A DNA stretch of 62,309 nt from Colidextribacter sp. OB.20 (GTDB taxonomy: Bacteria; Bacillota; Clostridia; Oscillospirales; Oscillospiraceae), in the NCBI RefSeq assembly GCF_009911595.1, contig NZ_QWKG01000023.1:1-62309 (forward strand), read 5' to 3'. Shown here one piece after another: positions 7,403 through 16,101 of this stretch; position 1 is the first letter of the stretch, and each line of letters begins with the position of its first letter. The position numbers and the translations under genes were made by a program. The notes beneath the pieces were generated by a model. The model did no database searches and had not been told where the DNA came from. It was given only the letters and a program-made list of their open reading frames with translations.

Positions 7403-8938
7403 TCAGCGGTCATACTCCTCAAAGGCCTTTACCACGTCCGCCTCCGGAGCGGGGGTAGCCAGAGAGACGATGACAATGGCGAGCAGAGCCACCAGGAAGG
7501 CGGGAAGCAGCTCATAGATATTCCACAGGCCGCCCAGGGGACGGACCAGGAACTTCCAGACAAAGATCATCACGCCCCCGGCCACCAGCCCGGCCATGAT
7601 GCCCTGGCGGTTGCTCCGCTTCCAGAACAGAGCGCACAGCATGGCGGGGCCGAAGGTGGCGCCGAAGCCCGCCCAGGCGAAGGAAACAATCTGGAACACG
7701 GAGCTGTTTGGATTCCAGGCCAGCGCTGCGCCCACGATAGCGATGAGGACCACGGTGCCCCGGGCGGCCAGCATGGAGGACCTGGTGTCCATCTTGATGT
7801 TCAGGAAGCCGTGCAGCAGGTCCTCGGACATGGAGGAGGCCGCGGCCAGCAGCTGGGAGTCGGCGGTGGACATTGTGCTGGCCATGATGCCGGCCAAGGT
7901 GATGCCGGCCAGCAGAGAGAAGAACACGCCGTACTGGCTGAGCAGATCGGCCAGCTGAATTATAACGGTCTCGGATTCGGAGCTGGTGGTGAGAGTGGCG
8001 AGCATGCCGGCTTTGGACACGCCGAAGCCAACAATGCCGATGAGAACGGCCACACCCATGGCGATGACCACCCAGATGGAGCCCACACGGCGGGAGATGG
8101 TCAGCTTCTCCTCGTCCTCAATGGACATGAACCGGACCAGAATGTGGGGCATGCCGAAGTAGCCCAGGCCCCAGGCCAGGGTGGAGACGATAGCCAGGGT
8201 GCCGTAGGTGCCCGTCTCTCCGGTGGCGGTGTTATAGCCCTGAAAGACATTGAGGTAGCCCGTCATCTCCTGGGCGTTGGACACAACCTGGCCCCAGCCG
8301 CCAGCCTGGATGATGCCGAAGGTGACGATGGAGATGAGGGCGATGGACATAACGATGGACTGGATCAGGTCGATGGTGGCCACGGCGGCCAGGCCGCCCA
8401 GCACGGTGTAGATAATAATAATGGTGGCACCGATCAGCATGGTGACATGGTAATCCACATTGAACAGGGTGCTGAACAGGGTGCCGATGGCCTTGAAGCC
8501 GGAGGCCACATAGGGGACGAAGAAAATCACGATGATGACGGCTGCGATGCAGGAGATGATGCGGCGGTCGTCCTTATAGCGCTTGGAGAAGAAGCTGGGA
8601 ATGGTGATGGCGTCCAGCTTGGCGGAGTAGCGGCGCAGCCGCTTGGCCACCAGCAGCCAGTTGAAGTAGGTGCCCACAGCCAGACCGACAGCGGTCCAGA
8701 AGGGCTCGGCCACGCCGGTGAGGTAGGCCAGTCCGGGCAGGCCCATGAGCAGCCAGCCGCTCATGTCGGAGGCCTCGGCGCTCATGGCCACCACCAGCGG
8801 GCCCATTTTGCGGCCGCCAAGATAGTACTCGTCCGTGTTGGCGCCGCTTCCCCTGCGGTTAAAGTAGACGCCTACGCAGGTGATAAACGCCAGGTAGAGC
8901 ACAATGGTCAGGCAGATCAGAATTTGCGGTATTGTCAT
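7403..8938 (-). CDS. putP: Sodium/proline symporter
   Basis: 511 residues from the ATG at 8938 (MTIPQILIC), with GGAGGGAG upstream. It shows the SSS family layout of about 13 membrane helices. Conserved parts include the N-terminal DEYYLGGRKMGPLVVAMSAE-like stretch, SDMSGWLLMGLPG, and STADSQLLAAASS, which is the Na+ site region of PutP. It takes up proline together with Na+. It is transcribed alone, with a terminator on each side. Confidence 0.9.
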   Translation of the reverse strand: MTIPQILICLTIVLYLAFITCVGVYFNRRGSGANTDEYYLGGRKMGPLVVAMSAEASDMSGWLLMGLPGLAYLTGVAEPFWTAVGLAVGTYFNWLLVAKRLRRYSAKLDAITIPSFFSKRYKDDRRIISCIAAVIIVIFFVPYVASGFKAIGTLFSTLFNVDYHVTMLIGATIIIIYTVLGGLAAVATIDLIQSIVMSIALISIVTFGIIQAGGWGQVVSNAQEMTGYLNVFQGYNTATGETGTYGTLAIVSTLAWGLGYFGMPHILVRFMSIEDEEKLTISRRVGSIWVVIAMGVAVLIGIVGFGVSKAGMLATLTTSSESETVIIQLADLLSQYGVFFSLLAGITLAGIMASTMSTADSQLLAAASSMSEDLLHGFLNIKMDTRSSMLAARGTVVLIAIVGAALAWNPNSSVFQIVSFAWAGFGATFGPAMLCALFWKRSNRQGIMAGLVAGGVMIFVWKFLVRPLGGLWNIYELLPAFLVALLAIVIVSLATPAPEADVVKAFEEYDR

Positions 8939-9043
8939 AAAACTCCCTCCAAAAGCCGCTCCTCGGCGGCGAATTGTTGTTATCATAGCAGAATTAAAAC
9001 AAGAATACAATACAGAATATACTCCGTACTAAAGGACACAAAA

Positions 9044-9083
9044 ACAGCTTATTTATATTGAAATATCAATAAAAATAAGCTGT
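9044..9083 (-). terminator. Terminator after the TetR gene
   Basis: ACAGCTTATTT at 9044-9054 and AAATAAGCTGT at 9073-9083 form a perfect 11-bp stem. Read on the minus strand it is followed by TTTT. It lies 31 bp after the TetR stop. Confidence 0.65.
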
Positions 9084-9113
9084 ACATTTTTTATTATAGT
9101 GATTTGTACCTTC

Positions 9114-9704
9114 TTACAAACTTTTCCGAAACTCCCGCAAAAACATGGGCATCATGTCGGTGCTGTACCGGGTGAGGGAGTAATCTCCGGCGGACAGGCA
9201 CCAGTCGTAGATGAGGGCCCGCTCGCACAGGGCGTAGGCCCGGACGATCTCATTGACGGTGACATCCTCCCGCAGCTCCCCCCGCTCCTGGCCCTGGAGG
9301 GTGATCTGGCGCAGCAGCTTGTAGTAGGTGCGGCCGTGATCCAGCAGAGACTTGTCCCCCCGGGTTACCAGCTGGGAGGAGTACAGCCGGGCCAGCAGAT
9401 CCAGGGAGATGGAGTTCTCGATCATGGTGAAGAGCTCCCGGTTGAGGTACATCAGCTGGTCGAAGCGGTCCATCTCCGGGTCGATGGTTTCGATCAGGTC
9501 CTCATACTTCTGGTCAAAGACGTCGGACAGGGTGGAAAGCAGGGCGTCCTTCCCCTGAAAATAGTGGTAGAAGGAGCCCCGGGAGGTGCCCGACGCCTCG
9601 ATAATCTCCTCCACGGTGGTGTCGTCATAGCCCTGGCGATAGAACAGCTGCCAGGCTGCGTCAATGATCTTTCCCCGGGTGTTCCGGACCCTTTTTTTCG
9701 CCAT
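9114..9704 (-). CDS. TetR/AcrR family regulator
   Basis: 196 residues from the ATG at 9704 (MAKKRVRNTRGKI), with AGGAGG 5 bases before it. Residues about 9-55 form the TetR helix-turn-helix (IIDAAWQLFYRQGYDDTTVE ... SRGSFYHYFQGKDALL). The rest is an all-helical ligand domain. It is read away from addB, the two starts being 148 bp apart, and sits upstream of putP on the same strand. putP or a distant transporter is a possible target, but no operator was identified. Confidence 0.85.
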   Translation of the reverse strand: MAKKRVRNTRGKIIDAAWQLFYRQGYDDTTVEEIIEASGTSRGSFYHYFQGKDALLSTLSDVFDQKYEDLIETIDPEMDRFDQLMYLNRELFTMIENSISLDLLARLYSSQLVTRGDKSLLDHGRTYYKLLRQITLQGQERGELREDVTVNEIVRAYALCERALIYDWCLSAGDYSLTRYSTDMMPMFLREFRKSL

Positions 9705-9852
9705 GGTGAACCTCCTGACGGCCTGCGCGGCCCTGTGGACTTCTGCATTATCATATCGAAGAATGAGGAAAAGGTCAAGTCCATGCCGGGACACTTCCAT
9801 TTTCAGGGGCGGTGTGGTATACTGTTTCAAACATGAAAAGGGGGGACGGGCT

Positions 9853-12800
9853 GTGTTTAAGCTGCTGTTGGGCCGGGCCGGGTCGGGAAAGACCACCGCC
9901 GTGCTGAGCCGGCTGTGTAAGGCGGAGAGAGAGCAGGTGCTGTTGGTGCCCGAACAGATGTCCCACGAGGTGGAGCGGGCTCTGTGCAGGACGGGCGGCC
10001 CCCGGATCAATCTGCGGGCGGAGGTGCTGTCCTTCAGCCGGCTGGCCAACCGGATCTTTCAGGCGGCGGGGGGCCTGGGGGAGGAGGAGCTGGACGCCGG
10101 CGGCCGGCTGCTGCTCATGTACCGGGCGGTGCAGGCGGCGGCCCCCGAGCTGAAGGTCTATGGCCGGCCCTCCAGGCGTCCCGCCTTTCTCACCTCCCTC
10201 ATCGCCACGGCGGACGAGCTGAAGAGCTGCTGTGTCCCGTCTCAGGCGCTGATCCGGGCGGGGGAGGAGGCATCCGGCCCGGAGGGGGACAAGCTTCGGG
10301 ACTTGGGGCTGATCTTCGGGGAGTACGACGCCCTCACCGCCCGGACCGCCCTCGACCCCCGGGACCGGCTCACCCGGGCGGCGGACAAGCTGAAGCGGTG
10401 CGGCTGGGGGAGAGGGAAGGATATCTGGCTGGACGGCTTCACCGACTTCACACCCCAACAGAGGGAGCTGCTCCGCATCCTTATGGACCAGGCCCACTCG
10501 GTGACGGTCACCCTCACCTGCGACCGCCTGGAGGGGGACAGGGAGGGGGTCTTTTCTCCCGCCCGCAGAACGGCCGCCGCCCTGATCCGGCTGGCTCAGA
10601 AGGATGGAATTGGCTGTGAAGTAGAACACCTTGTCACTGATTTTCAAGAAAAGGCGGAGCCGCTGGTCCATCTGGAGCGTGCCCTGTTTGGAGCGGATGC
10701 TCATCCACCCGTCCCCGGCCAGGGGGCGGTGGAGCTGTTCCAGGGATCTACCCTTCGGGGAGAGGTGGAGTGGGTCGCCGGACGCATTCTCCGGTTGGCC
10801 CGGGAGGAAGGGCTCCGCTTCCGGGAGATTGGCGTGGCCGCCCGGAACTACGGGGCCTACCAGGATCTGGTGGAGTCGGTGTTCGGGCGGTATGGGGTGC
10901 CGGTGTTCTCCTCCGCCATGACGGATATTTTGGAAAAGCCGGTGCTGGCCCTGGTCACCGCCGCCCTGGATACGGTGGCGGGGGGCTACCGCTATGACGA
11001 CGTGTTCCGGTATCTCAAGACCGGCCTTACCGACCTGCCTCAGGAGGACATCGACCTGCTGGAGAACTACGTTCTGAAATGGGACATCCGGGGGAGCCGC
11101 TGGACCCAGAGCAAGGACTGGTCCTGGCACCCCAAGGGTTACAACGTGGCCTGGGAGGAAGCGGACCGGACGCTGCTGGCCCGGGTGGACGCCGCCCGGC
11201 GTCAGGTGTCCGCCCCTCTGGAGACCCTGCGGAAAAATAAGGAGAAGACGGGGCGGGGGCAGGCGGTTTCCCTTTACAGCTTTTTTGAGGAGATCGGTCT
11301 GCCCGGCCGGCTGGAGGACCAGGTGAACACCCTCCACCGCCGGGGCCGGCCCGCCCTGGCGGAGGAGTACCGCCAGCTGTGGGACATCCTATGCGGCGCT
11401 CTGGAGCAGTGCGCCCTTCTGCTGGAGGACACCCCCATGGAGCTGGAGGAGTTTGCCCTGCTGTTCCGGCTGGTGCTGTCCCAGTACAACGTGGGCACCA
11501 TCCCCGTCTCTCTGGACCGGGTGACGGCGGGGGAGACCACCCGTCAGACAGGCCGCAGGGTAAAGGTGCTCTTTCTTCTGGGGGCGGATGACGCCTCCCT
11601 GCCCCAGGCGAGCGCCGCCCCAGGCCTGCTGTCTGACGACGACCGCTCCCTGCTGGCCAGCTACGGCCTGGAGCTGGCCCAGTCCCAGCGGGACCTGCTC
11701 TACCGGGAGATGACCACCATCTATCAGATCTGTGCCCAGCCCAGCCAAAAGCTGGTGGTAACCTGGCCCGCCCAGGGCCCGGAGGGGGAGGAGTGCCGCC
11801 CCAGCTTTCTGGTGGGGCGGCTGGGGCTGCTGTTCTCCGATGTGAAGCCGGTCCGGGAGGAGGATTTGTCCGGCGCCTTCCGGCTGGAGGCCCCGCTCCC
11901 CGCACTGGAGCAGGCGGGCCGGAGCAAGGGCGTGCGGAAAGCGCTGGAGGGCCTGCCCGGCTTTGAGGCCCAGACGGCCCGGCTGGATCGGGCCGCTGCC
12001 TGGGAGCGGGGCAGGCTGTCCCGGCAGGCTGTGGACCGGCTGTATGGCCGCCGGGTGGCCATGTCCGCCTCCCGGATGGACAAATATAAATCCTGTCACT
12101 TCTCCTACTTCATGCGCTACGGCCTGGGGGCAGAGCCCCGCAAGCCCGCTGGCTTTACAGCCCCTGAGTACGGCACCTTTGTCCACTACGTGCTGGAGCA
12201 TGTCCTCCAGGACGAGATGTTCTCCCAGACCGCCATCCCCGGCATGGAGGACAGCGACGCCCGAAGGAGGAGGCTGAAAAAGCTGACCCGGGAGGCGGTG
12301 GACCGCTATGCGGCGGAGGAGCTGGGGGGGCTGGAGGGCCAGTCCGCCCGGTTTCAGTACCTGTTCCGCCGGCTGCTCCGCTCGGTCCAGGCGGTGGTGG
12401 ACAATGTGGCGGAGGAGCTGCTGGCCTCCAAATTCAAGCCGGTCTCCTTCGAGCTGGGCTTCGGAAGGGGGGAGGACCTGCCCCCGGTGGAGCTGACCTT
12501 TGCCGGGGTGACCATCAGTGTCACCGGCTTTGTGGACCGGGTGGACGGCTGGGTGGACGGCGGACGGCTCCACCTGCGGGTGGTGGACTACAAGACGGGC
12601 CGAAAGACCTTCGATCTTACCGAGGTGTGGAACGGTCTGGGTCTGCAAATGCTCCTCTACCTGTTCACCCTGGAGCGTCAAGGACAAGCCCTTTACGGAC
12701 TTCCAGTGGAGGGGGACGGGGTGCTCTATCTCCCCGCTCGGGAGGCCGTCATCCGGGGCAGCCGGTCTATGAGCGATGAGGAGCTGCAAAAGAAGGTAGA

Positions 12801-13188
12801 CAGAGAGCTGACCCGCAGCGGCCTTGTCATCGACGACCGGCGGGTGCTGGACGCCATGGAGGTCCGGGGCGAGGGGGGGTACCGATTCCTGCCCTTGAAG
12901 GTGAGCAAAAGCAGCGGAGAAATATCCGGCGAGGCGCTGGCCTCCGCCGAGCAGCTGGGCCGGCTGGGAAAGCATATCCAGCGGGTGCTGGAGGACATCT
13001 GTCAGGAGCTGGCCGCAGGGAGCATCGCCGCCGACCCCTTCTGGCGGGGCCCGGACAAGAACGCCTGCCGCTTCTGCGACTACGCCGCCGCCTGCCACTT
13101 CGAGCCGGGCCGGGGGGGCGACTGCAAGCGCTGGCTGCCCCGGGTGAGCGCGGAGGAATTTTGGGAGCAGGTCAAGGAGGAAACATGA
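9853..13188 (+). CDS. addB: AddB, ATP-dependent helicase/nuclease subunit B
   Basis: 1111 residues from the GTG at 9853 (AGGGGGGACGGGCT upstream), near the usual AddB length. The Walker A motif GRAGSGKT is at residues 7-14. The C-terminal third holds a PD-(D/E)XK nuclease with the motif VVDYKTG, and the Fe-S cysteines: one in YKSCHFSYFM and three in CRFCDYAAACHF near the end. With AddA it unwinds and resects double-strand breaks and loads RecA after Chi. The stop overlaps the next gene by 4 bases. addA is not adjacent: four genes and a repeat lie between. Confidence 0.93.
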   Translation: MFKLLLGRAGSGKTTAVLSRLCKAEREQVLLVPEQMSHEVERALCRTGGPRINLRAEVLSFSRLANRIFQAAGGLGEEELDAGGRLLLMYRAVQAAAPELKVYGRPSRRPAFLTSLIATADELKSCCVPSQALIRAGEEASGPEGDKLRDLGLIFGEYDALTARTALDPRDRLTRAADKLKRCGWGRGKDIWLDGFTDFTPQQRELLRILMDQAHSVTVTLTCDRLEGDREGVFSPARRTAAALIRLAQKDGIGCEVEHLVTDFQEKAEPLVHLERALFGADAHPPVPGQGAVELFQGSTLRGEVEWVAGRILRLAREEGLRFREIGVAARNYGAYQDLVESVFGRYGVPVFSSAMTDILEKPVLALVTAALDTVAGGYRYDDVFRYLKTGLTDLPQEDIDLLENYVLKWDIRGSRWTQSKDWSWHPKGYNVAWEEADRTLLARVDAARRQVSAPLETLRKNKEKTGRGQAVSLYSFFEEIGLPGRLEDQVNTLHRRGRPALAEEYRQLWDILCGALEQCALLLEDTPMELEEFALLFRLVLSQYNVGTIPVSLDRVTAGETTRQTGRRVKVLFLLGADDASLPQASAAPGLLSDDDRSLLASYGLELAQSQRDLLYREMTTIYQICAQPSQKLVVTWPAQGPEGEECRPSFLVGRLGLLFSDVKPVREEDLSGAFRLEAPLPALEQAGRSKGVRKALEGLPGFEAQTARLDRAAAWERGRLSRQAVDRLYGRRVAMSASRMDKYKSCHFSYFMRYGLGAEPRKPAGFTAPEYGTFVHYVLEHVLQDEMFSQTAIPGMEDSDARRRRLKKLTREAVDRYAAEELGGLEGQSARFQYLFRRLLRSVQAVVDNVAEELLASKFKPVSFELGFGRGEDLPPVELTFAGVTISVTGFVDRVDGWVDGGRLHLRVVDYKTGRKTFDLTEVWNGLGLQMLLYLFTLERQGQALYGLPVEGDGVLYLPAREAVIRGSRSMSDEELQKKVDRELTRSGLVIDDRRVLDAMEVRGEGGYRFLPLKVSKSSGEISGEALASAEQLGRLGKHIQRVLEDICQELAAGSIAADPFWRGPDKNACRFCDYAAACHFEPGRGGDCKRWLPRVSAEEFWEQVKEET

Positions 13189-13547
13189 CAAACGAACAGA
13201 GAGCGGAAGCGCTGATTCAAAAGTATGGATTTGATTTTGTCTCCATCCCCAAGGGTGAAATACGGGAATTGATTGAGCTGGAAATAGAGGACTTTCAGGA
13301 GGGGAGCTCGGAATATATCCGGCTGCTGTGCGGCTACCTGTACTGCATCGGGGATGTGACTGATGTTCCCCTTCTGGAGCGGGCCAAGTACAGCATCAAC
13401 ATGGACGTAGGCTGTATGGTGGACGGAGAGTGGATCGAAAGCCTGAAAAACGGCGGAGTCGAGGAGGAATTTGTCAATTCCAGGGAGGAAATTGTCCGAA
13501 ACTTCATTGCCTACTATCAGGACTTTGAAGCGGACGACGAGTGGTAA
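13185..13547 (+). CDS. Conserved small acidic protein, function unknown
   Basis: 120 residues. The ATG at 13185 overlaps the addB stop (ATGA), so it is co-translated with addB. The sequence is acidic and helical (EIRELIELEIEDFQEGSSEY; VEEEFVNSREEIVRNFIAYY) with no recognised domain or membrane helix. A DNA repair role is possible from coupling alone. Confidence 0.65.
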   Translation: MTNEQRAEALIQKYGFDFVSIPKGEIRELIELEIEDFQEGSSEYIRLLCGYLYCIGDVTDVPLLERAKYSINMDVGCMVDGEWIESLKNGGVEEEFVNSREEIVRNFIAYYQDFEADDEW

Positions 13548-13560
13548 TTGGGAGGTAAGG

Positions 13561-14241
13561 ATGGACATTCAGCTCAGCTATACCGTCGCCGGACAGGGCT
13601 TCCCTCTGGTCCTGCTCCACGGCAACGGGGAGGATTACACCTACTTCAAGTATCAGATGGGTCCCTTCTCGGAGCGATATCAGGTGATTGCTCTGGATAC
13701 CCGGGGCCACGGACAGTCTCCCAGGGGGGCGGCCCCCTTTACCCTGGAGCAGTTTGCCGAGGATTTGAAGGAATTTTTGGACAGCAGGGAGATCAGCCGC
13801 TGTCATCTGCTGGGCTTCTCCGACGGGGCCAATATCGCCCTGCTCTTTGCCCTGAAGTACCCGGAGTATGTGGAAAAACTCATCCTCAACGGAGCCGACC
13901 TGTACCCCTCCGGGGTGAAGCTCTCTATTCAGATTCCCATTGTTCTGGGATGGGGACTGCTCCAGATCATCCGCCGGTTTGACAAAAAGGCCCGGCTCAA
14001 GTGGGAGCTGCTGGACCTGATGACCACCCAGCCCCACATCAAGCCGGCCGGCCTGTCCGCCCTGACCATACCCACCCTGGTGGTGGCGGGAGAGCGGGAC
14101 ATGATCCGGGACAGCCACACCCGGCTCATCGCCAAATCCATCTCCGGCAGCCAGCTGGTTATTCTCCCCGGCGACCACTTTGTGGCCCGGCGGAACTGGC
14201 AGGCGTTTAACCCGGTGGTACTGAAGTTTTTGCAGCCGTAG
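13561..14241 (+). CDS. Alpha/beta hydrolase
   Basis: 226 residues from the ATG at 13561, with GGGAGG 6 bases upstream. The fold is clear: oxyanion-side motif LLHGNGED near residue 20, nucleophile elbow GFSDGA with Ser87, and the late PTLVVAGERDMI and GDHFVARR segments that supply the acid and His. Such enzymes cleave esters or related bonds; the substrate cannot be read from sequence. There is no signal peptide, so it acts in the cytoplasm. It is probably in the operon that starts with addB. Confidence 0.85.
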   Translation: MDIQLSYTVAGQGFPLVLLHGNGEDYTYFKYQMGPFSERYQVIALDTRGHGQSPRGAAPFTLEQFAEDLKEFLDSREISRCHLLGFSDGANIALLFALKYPEYVEKLILNGADLYPSGVKLSIQIPIVLGWGLLQIIRRFDKKARLKWELLDLMTTQPHIKPAGLSALTIPTLVVAGERDMIRDSHTRLIAKSISGSQLVILPGDHFVARRNWQAFNPVVLKFLQP

Positions 14242-14274
14242 CTGGCGAGCAGCGGACAAAAGGAGGATATGACA

Positions 14275-15102
14275 ATGAACAGCATAGAGTTGGACAAATA
14301 TGTCAGAGAGACCCTGCTAGCCCCCTTGGAACAGGAGGAAGAGACCCTGCCCCCAGATAAGCAGCTGGCCCTGTGTCTGATGGCGTTGGAGCGGATTTAC
14401 ACCTCCTATTTTCTAAAGTCGGATAAAACAGGGGCGAAATATTTTCAGAAAATCTTGGAGGCCCTGGAAAACGCGCTTGCCGGGGAGGGGACCATCAGCG
14501 GTGAGGAGCTGGACGAGCTGGCCAATTGGTGCGAGGGATATGTCGATAAATGGGAGAGCGGCCGGTTCAGAGGCTGGAAGCAATACGCGGTTGAAATACT
14601 CTTTCCCGATTACATCAGCCCCTTTACGGAAGCACTGGAAGGAATCTGCCGTCGAAAGAACCCTTTCGAGTATGGGGACATCTATCAAATCGGCGTTGAA
14701 TTGTGTGAGCTGTATGAGCGGGACTTTCTGAACCAAACCGAAGCAGACCAGCAGACAGTGGCGGAATACGTCGCGGCCCGGCATGAGGATGTTGCCGCTG
14801 TTAAGAAAATGGTACTGGATACTTTGAAGCTGTACAGGGCAAAGAAGGCGACACAAAAGGACTATTTCCATGCTTTGGACGAGCTGGAGAAGGCCTGTGC
14901 CCGTTATCCGGAGGATAAAAAGAGATATTGGGAGCTGCGAAATGGAACCGGAGCCAAGACTCCGGAGGATATGGCGCGCACCCGCAGGGAGGCGGAGCGG
15001 GTTAAAAGCGATATTCTCTTTTTACAGCAGTGCGGGGAGCTCCCGAACGCTGAGCTGCTGGAGCGCCTGAAGGCCTATCGGAAGCTAAATATTCTTCAAT
15101 AA
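14275..15102 (+). CDS. Hypothetical helical protein
   Basis: 275 residues from the ATG at 14275, which is 8 bases from AGGAGG; the ATG at 14269 is too close to it. The protein is rich in Glu, Leu and Lys and looks all-helical, with no membrane segment or known motif (DKYVRETLLAPLEQEEETLP; LKLYRAKKATQKDYFHALDE). Not recognised. It follows the hydrolase gene by 33 bp and precedes the kinase gene by 20 bp in the same direction. Confidence 0.6.
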   Translation: MNSIELDKYVRETLLAPLEQEEETLPPDKQLALCLMALERIYTSYFLKSDKTGAKYFQKILEALENALAGEGTISGEELDELANWCEGYVDKWESGRFRGWKQYAVEILFPDYISPFTEALEGICRRKNPFEYGDIYQIGVELCELYERDFLNQTEADQQTVAEYVAARHEDVAAVKKMVLDTLKLYRAKKATQKDYFHALDELEKACARYPEDKKRYWELRNGTGAKTPEDMARTRREAERVKSDILFLQQCGELPNAELLERLKAYRKLNILQ

Positions 15103-15122
15103 GCGGTTAAAAGAGGAAAAAC

Positions 15123-15956
15123 ATGGAAAACAGTAAAAATATACTCATCATCGGCGACATGCCCGGCTGCGGTAAGATGGGGCTGGCAGGGATGCTGCCC
15201 ATTTTGTCCAACATGGGGCACAGCATCTACAATCTGCCCACCGCCCTGGTGTCCAACAACTTCGACTACGGGAAATTTTCCGTTTTGGACACCACGGACT
15301 ACATGCGTGAGACCATACGGGTGTGGAAGGAGCTGGGCTTTCAGTTCGACTGTGTCACCACCGGCTTTCTGGCCTCGGCGGACCAGGTGGACCTGCTCCG
15401 GGATTTCATCGACAGCCAGCGGAAGGAGGGCTTTCTGGTGGTCACCGACCCCATCATGGGGGACGGTGGCAAGCTGTACAACGGATCCACCCGACAGACG
15501 GTGGAAAACATGCGACGCTTTCTCGGCGCGGCGGACATAATCGTCCCCAATCTGACCGAGGCGGAGTTCCTCACCGGCTTGTTTGAGGGGGAGGAGGCCC
15601 TGACCGGCGGGGAGACCCGCCGGGTGCTGGATGGTCTGAGGGCGCTCGGCCCTGAGTCGGCGGTCATCACCAGCGGCCGGGAGAAGGAGACAGGCCGGCA
15701 TGTGGTCTGGGGCTTTGACAGCAAAGCAGGGGAGTGCTTCACCGTCCCATACCGATTTATCAAGGCCCATTTCCCGGGCACCGGGGACATCTTCACCTCC
15801 CTGCTCACCGGCCAGCTGCTGCGGGGACGGACCCTGCCTCAGGCTGTCCGGAGGGCGGTAGACCTGCTGGAGCGGCTGATTTTCATGGAGCAGGACGTGG
15901 CCGAACGGAACAACGGCATCCGCATCGAGAAGTATCTGAGCGTGCTGACGGAGTAG
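15123..15956 (+). CDS. Pyridoxal/pyridoxamine kinase (PfkB/ribokinase-like)
   Basis: 277 residues with AAGAGGAAAA upstream. The ribokinase-like fold is shown by VTDPIMGDGGKLY (nucleotide and Mg2+ site), IIVPNLTEAEFLTG and the catalytic-base motif FPGTGDIFTSLL. This set fits pyridoxal kinase better than HMP kinase (ThiD), although both belong to one fold. It phosphorylates B6 vitamers for the PLP salvage route in the cytoplasm. The TAG stop at 15954-15956 is part of a TAGGGGC palindromic repeat. Confidence 0.78.
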   Translation: MENSKNILIIGDMPGCGKMGLAGMLPILSNMGHSIYNLPTALVSNNFDYGKFSVLDTTDYMRETIRVWKELGFQFDCVTTGFLASADQVDLLRDFIDSQRKEGFLVVTDPIMGDGGKLYNGSTRQTVENMRRFLGAADIIVPNLTEAEFLTGLFEGEEALTGGETRRVLDGLRALGPESAVITSGREKETGRHVVWGFDSKAGECFTVPYRFIKAHFPGTGDIFTSLLTGQLLRGRTLPQAVRRAVDLLERLIFMEQDVAERNNGIRIEKYLSVLTE

Positions 15957-16075
15957 GGGCCGACGACCCCGGCGGCCCGTTCCTTCGGAGGCCGGAGCAA
16001 TCCGCGGCGCGCCGGGTCGTCGTGCCCCACAGGGGTGTTCCTGTAGGGGCGGACATTGTCCGCCCCTGCATTGAC
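15954..16075. repeat. Palindromic repeat, TGTAGGG family, copy 2 (compound)
   Basis: A compound copy: TAGGGGCCGACGACCCCGGCGG ... GGGTCGTCGTGCCCCACA, then a second unit TGTAGGGGCGGACATTGTCCGCCCC. The first three bases are the stop codon of the kinase gene. It ends shortly before the addA ribosome binding site. Confidence 0.75.
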
Positions 16076-16101
16076 GCCGCAAAGAGAGGAGTGTAATTCC
16101 T

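Noticed and set aside
7256-9061. A 601-codon open frame on the plus strand across putP
   Set aside because: It is the antisense shadow of putP: composition is His/Gly/Gln-rich, no domain is visible, and there is no ribosome binding site.
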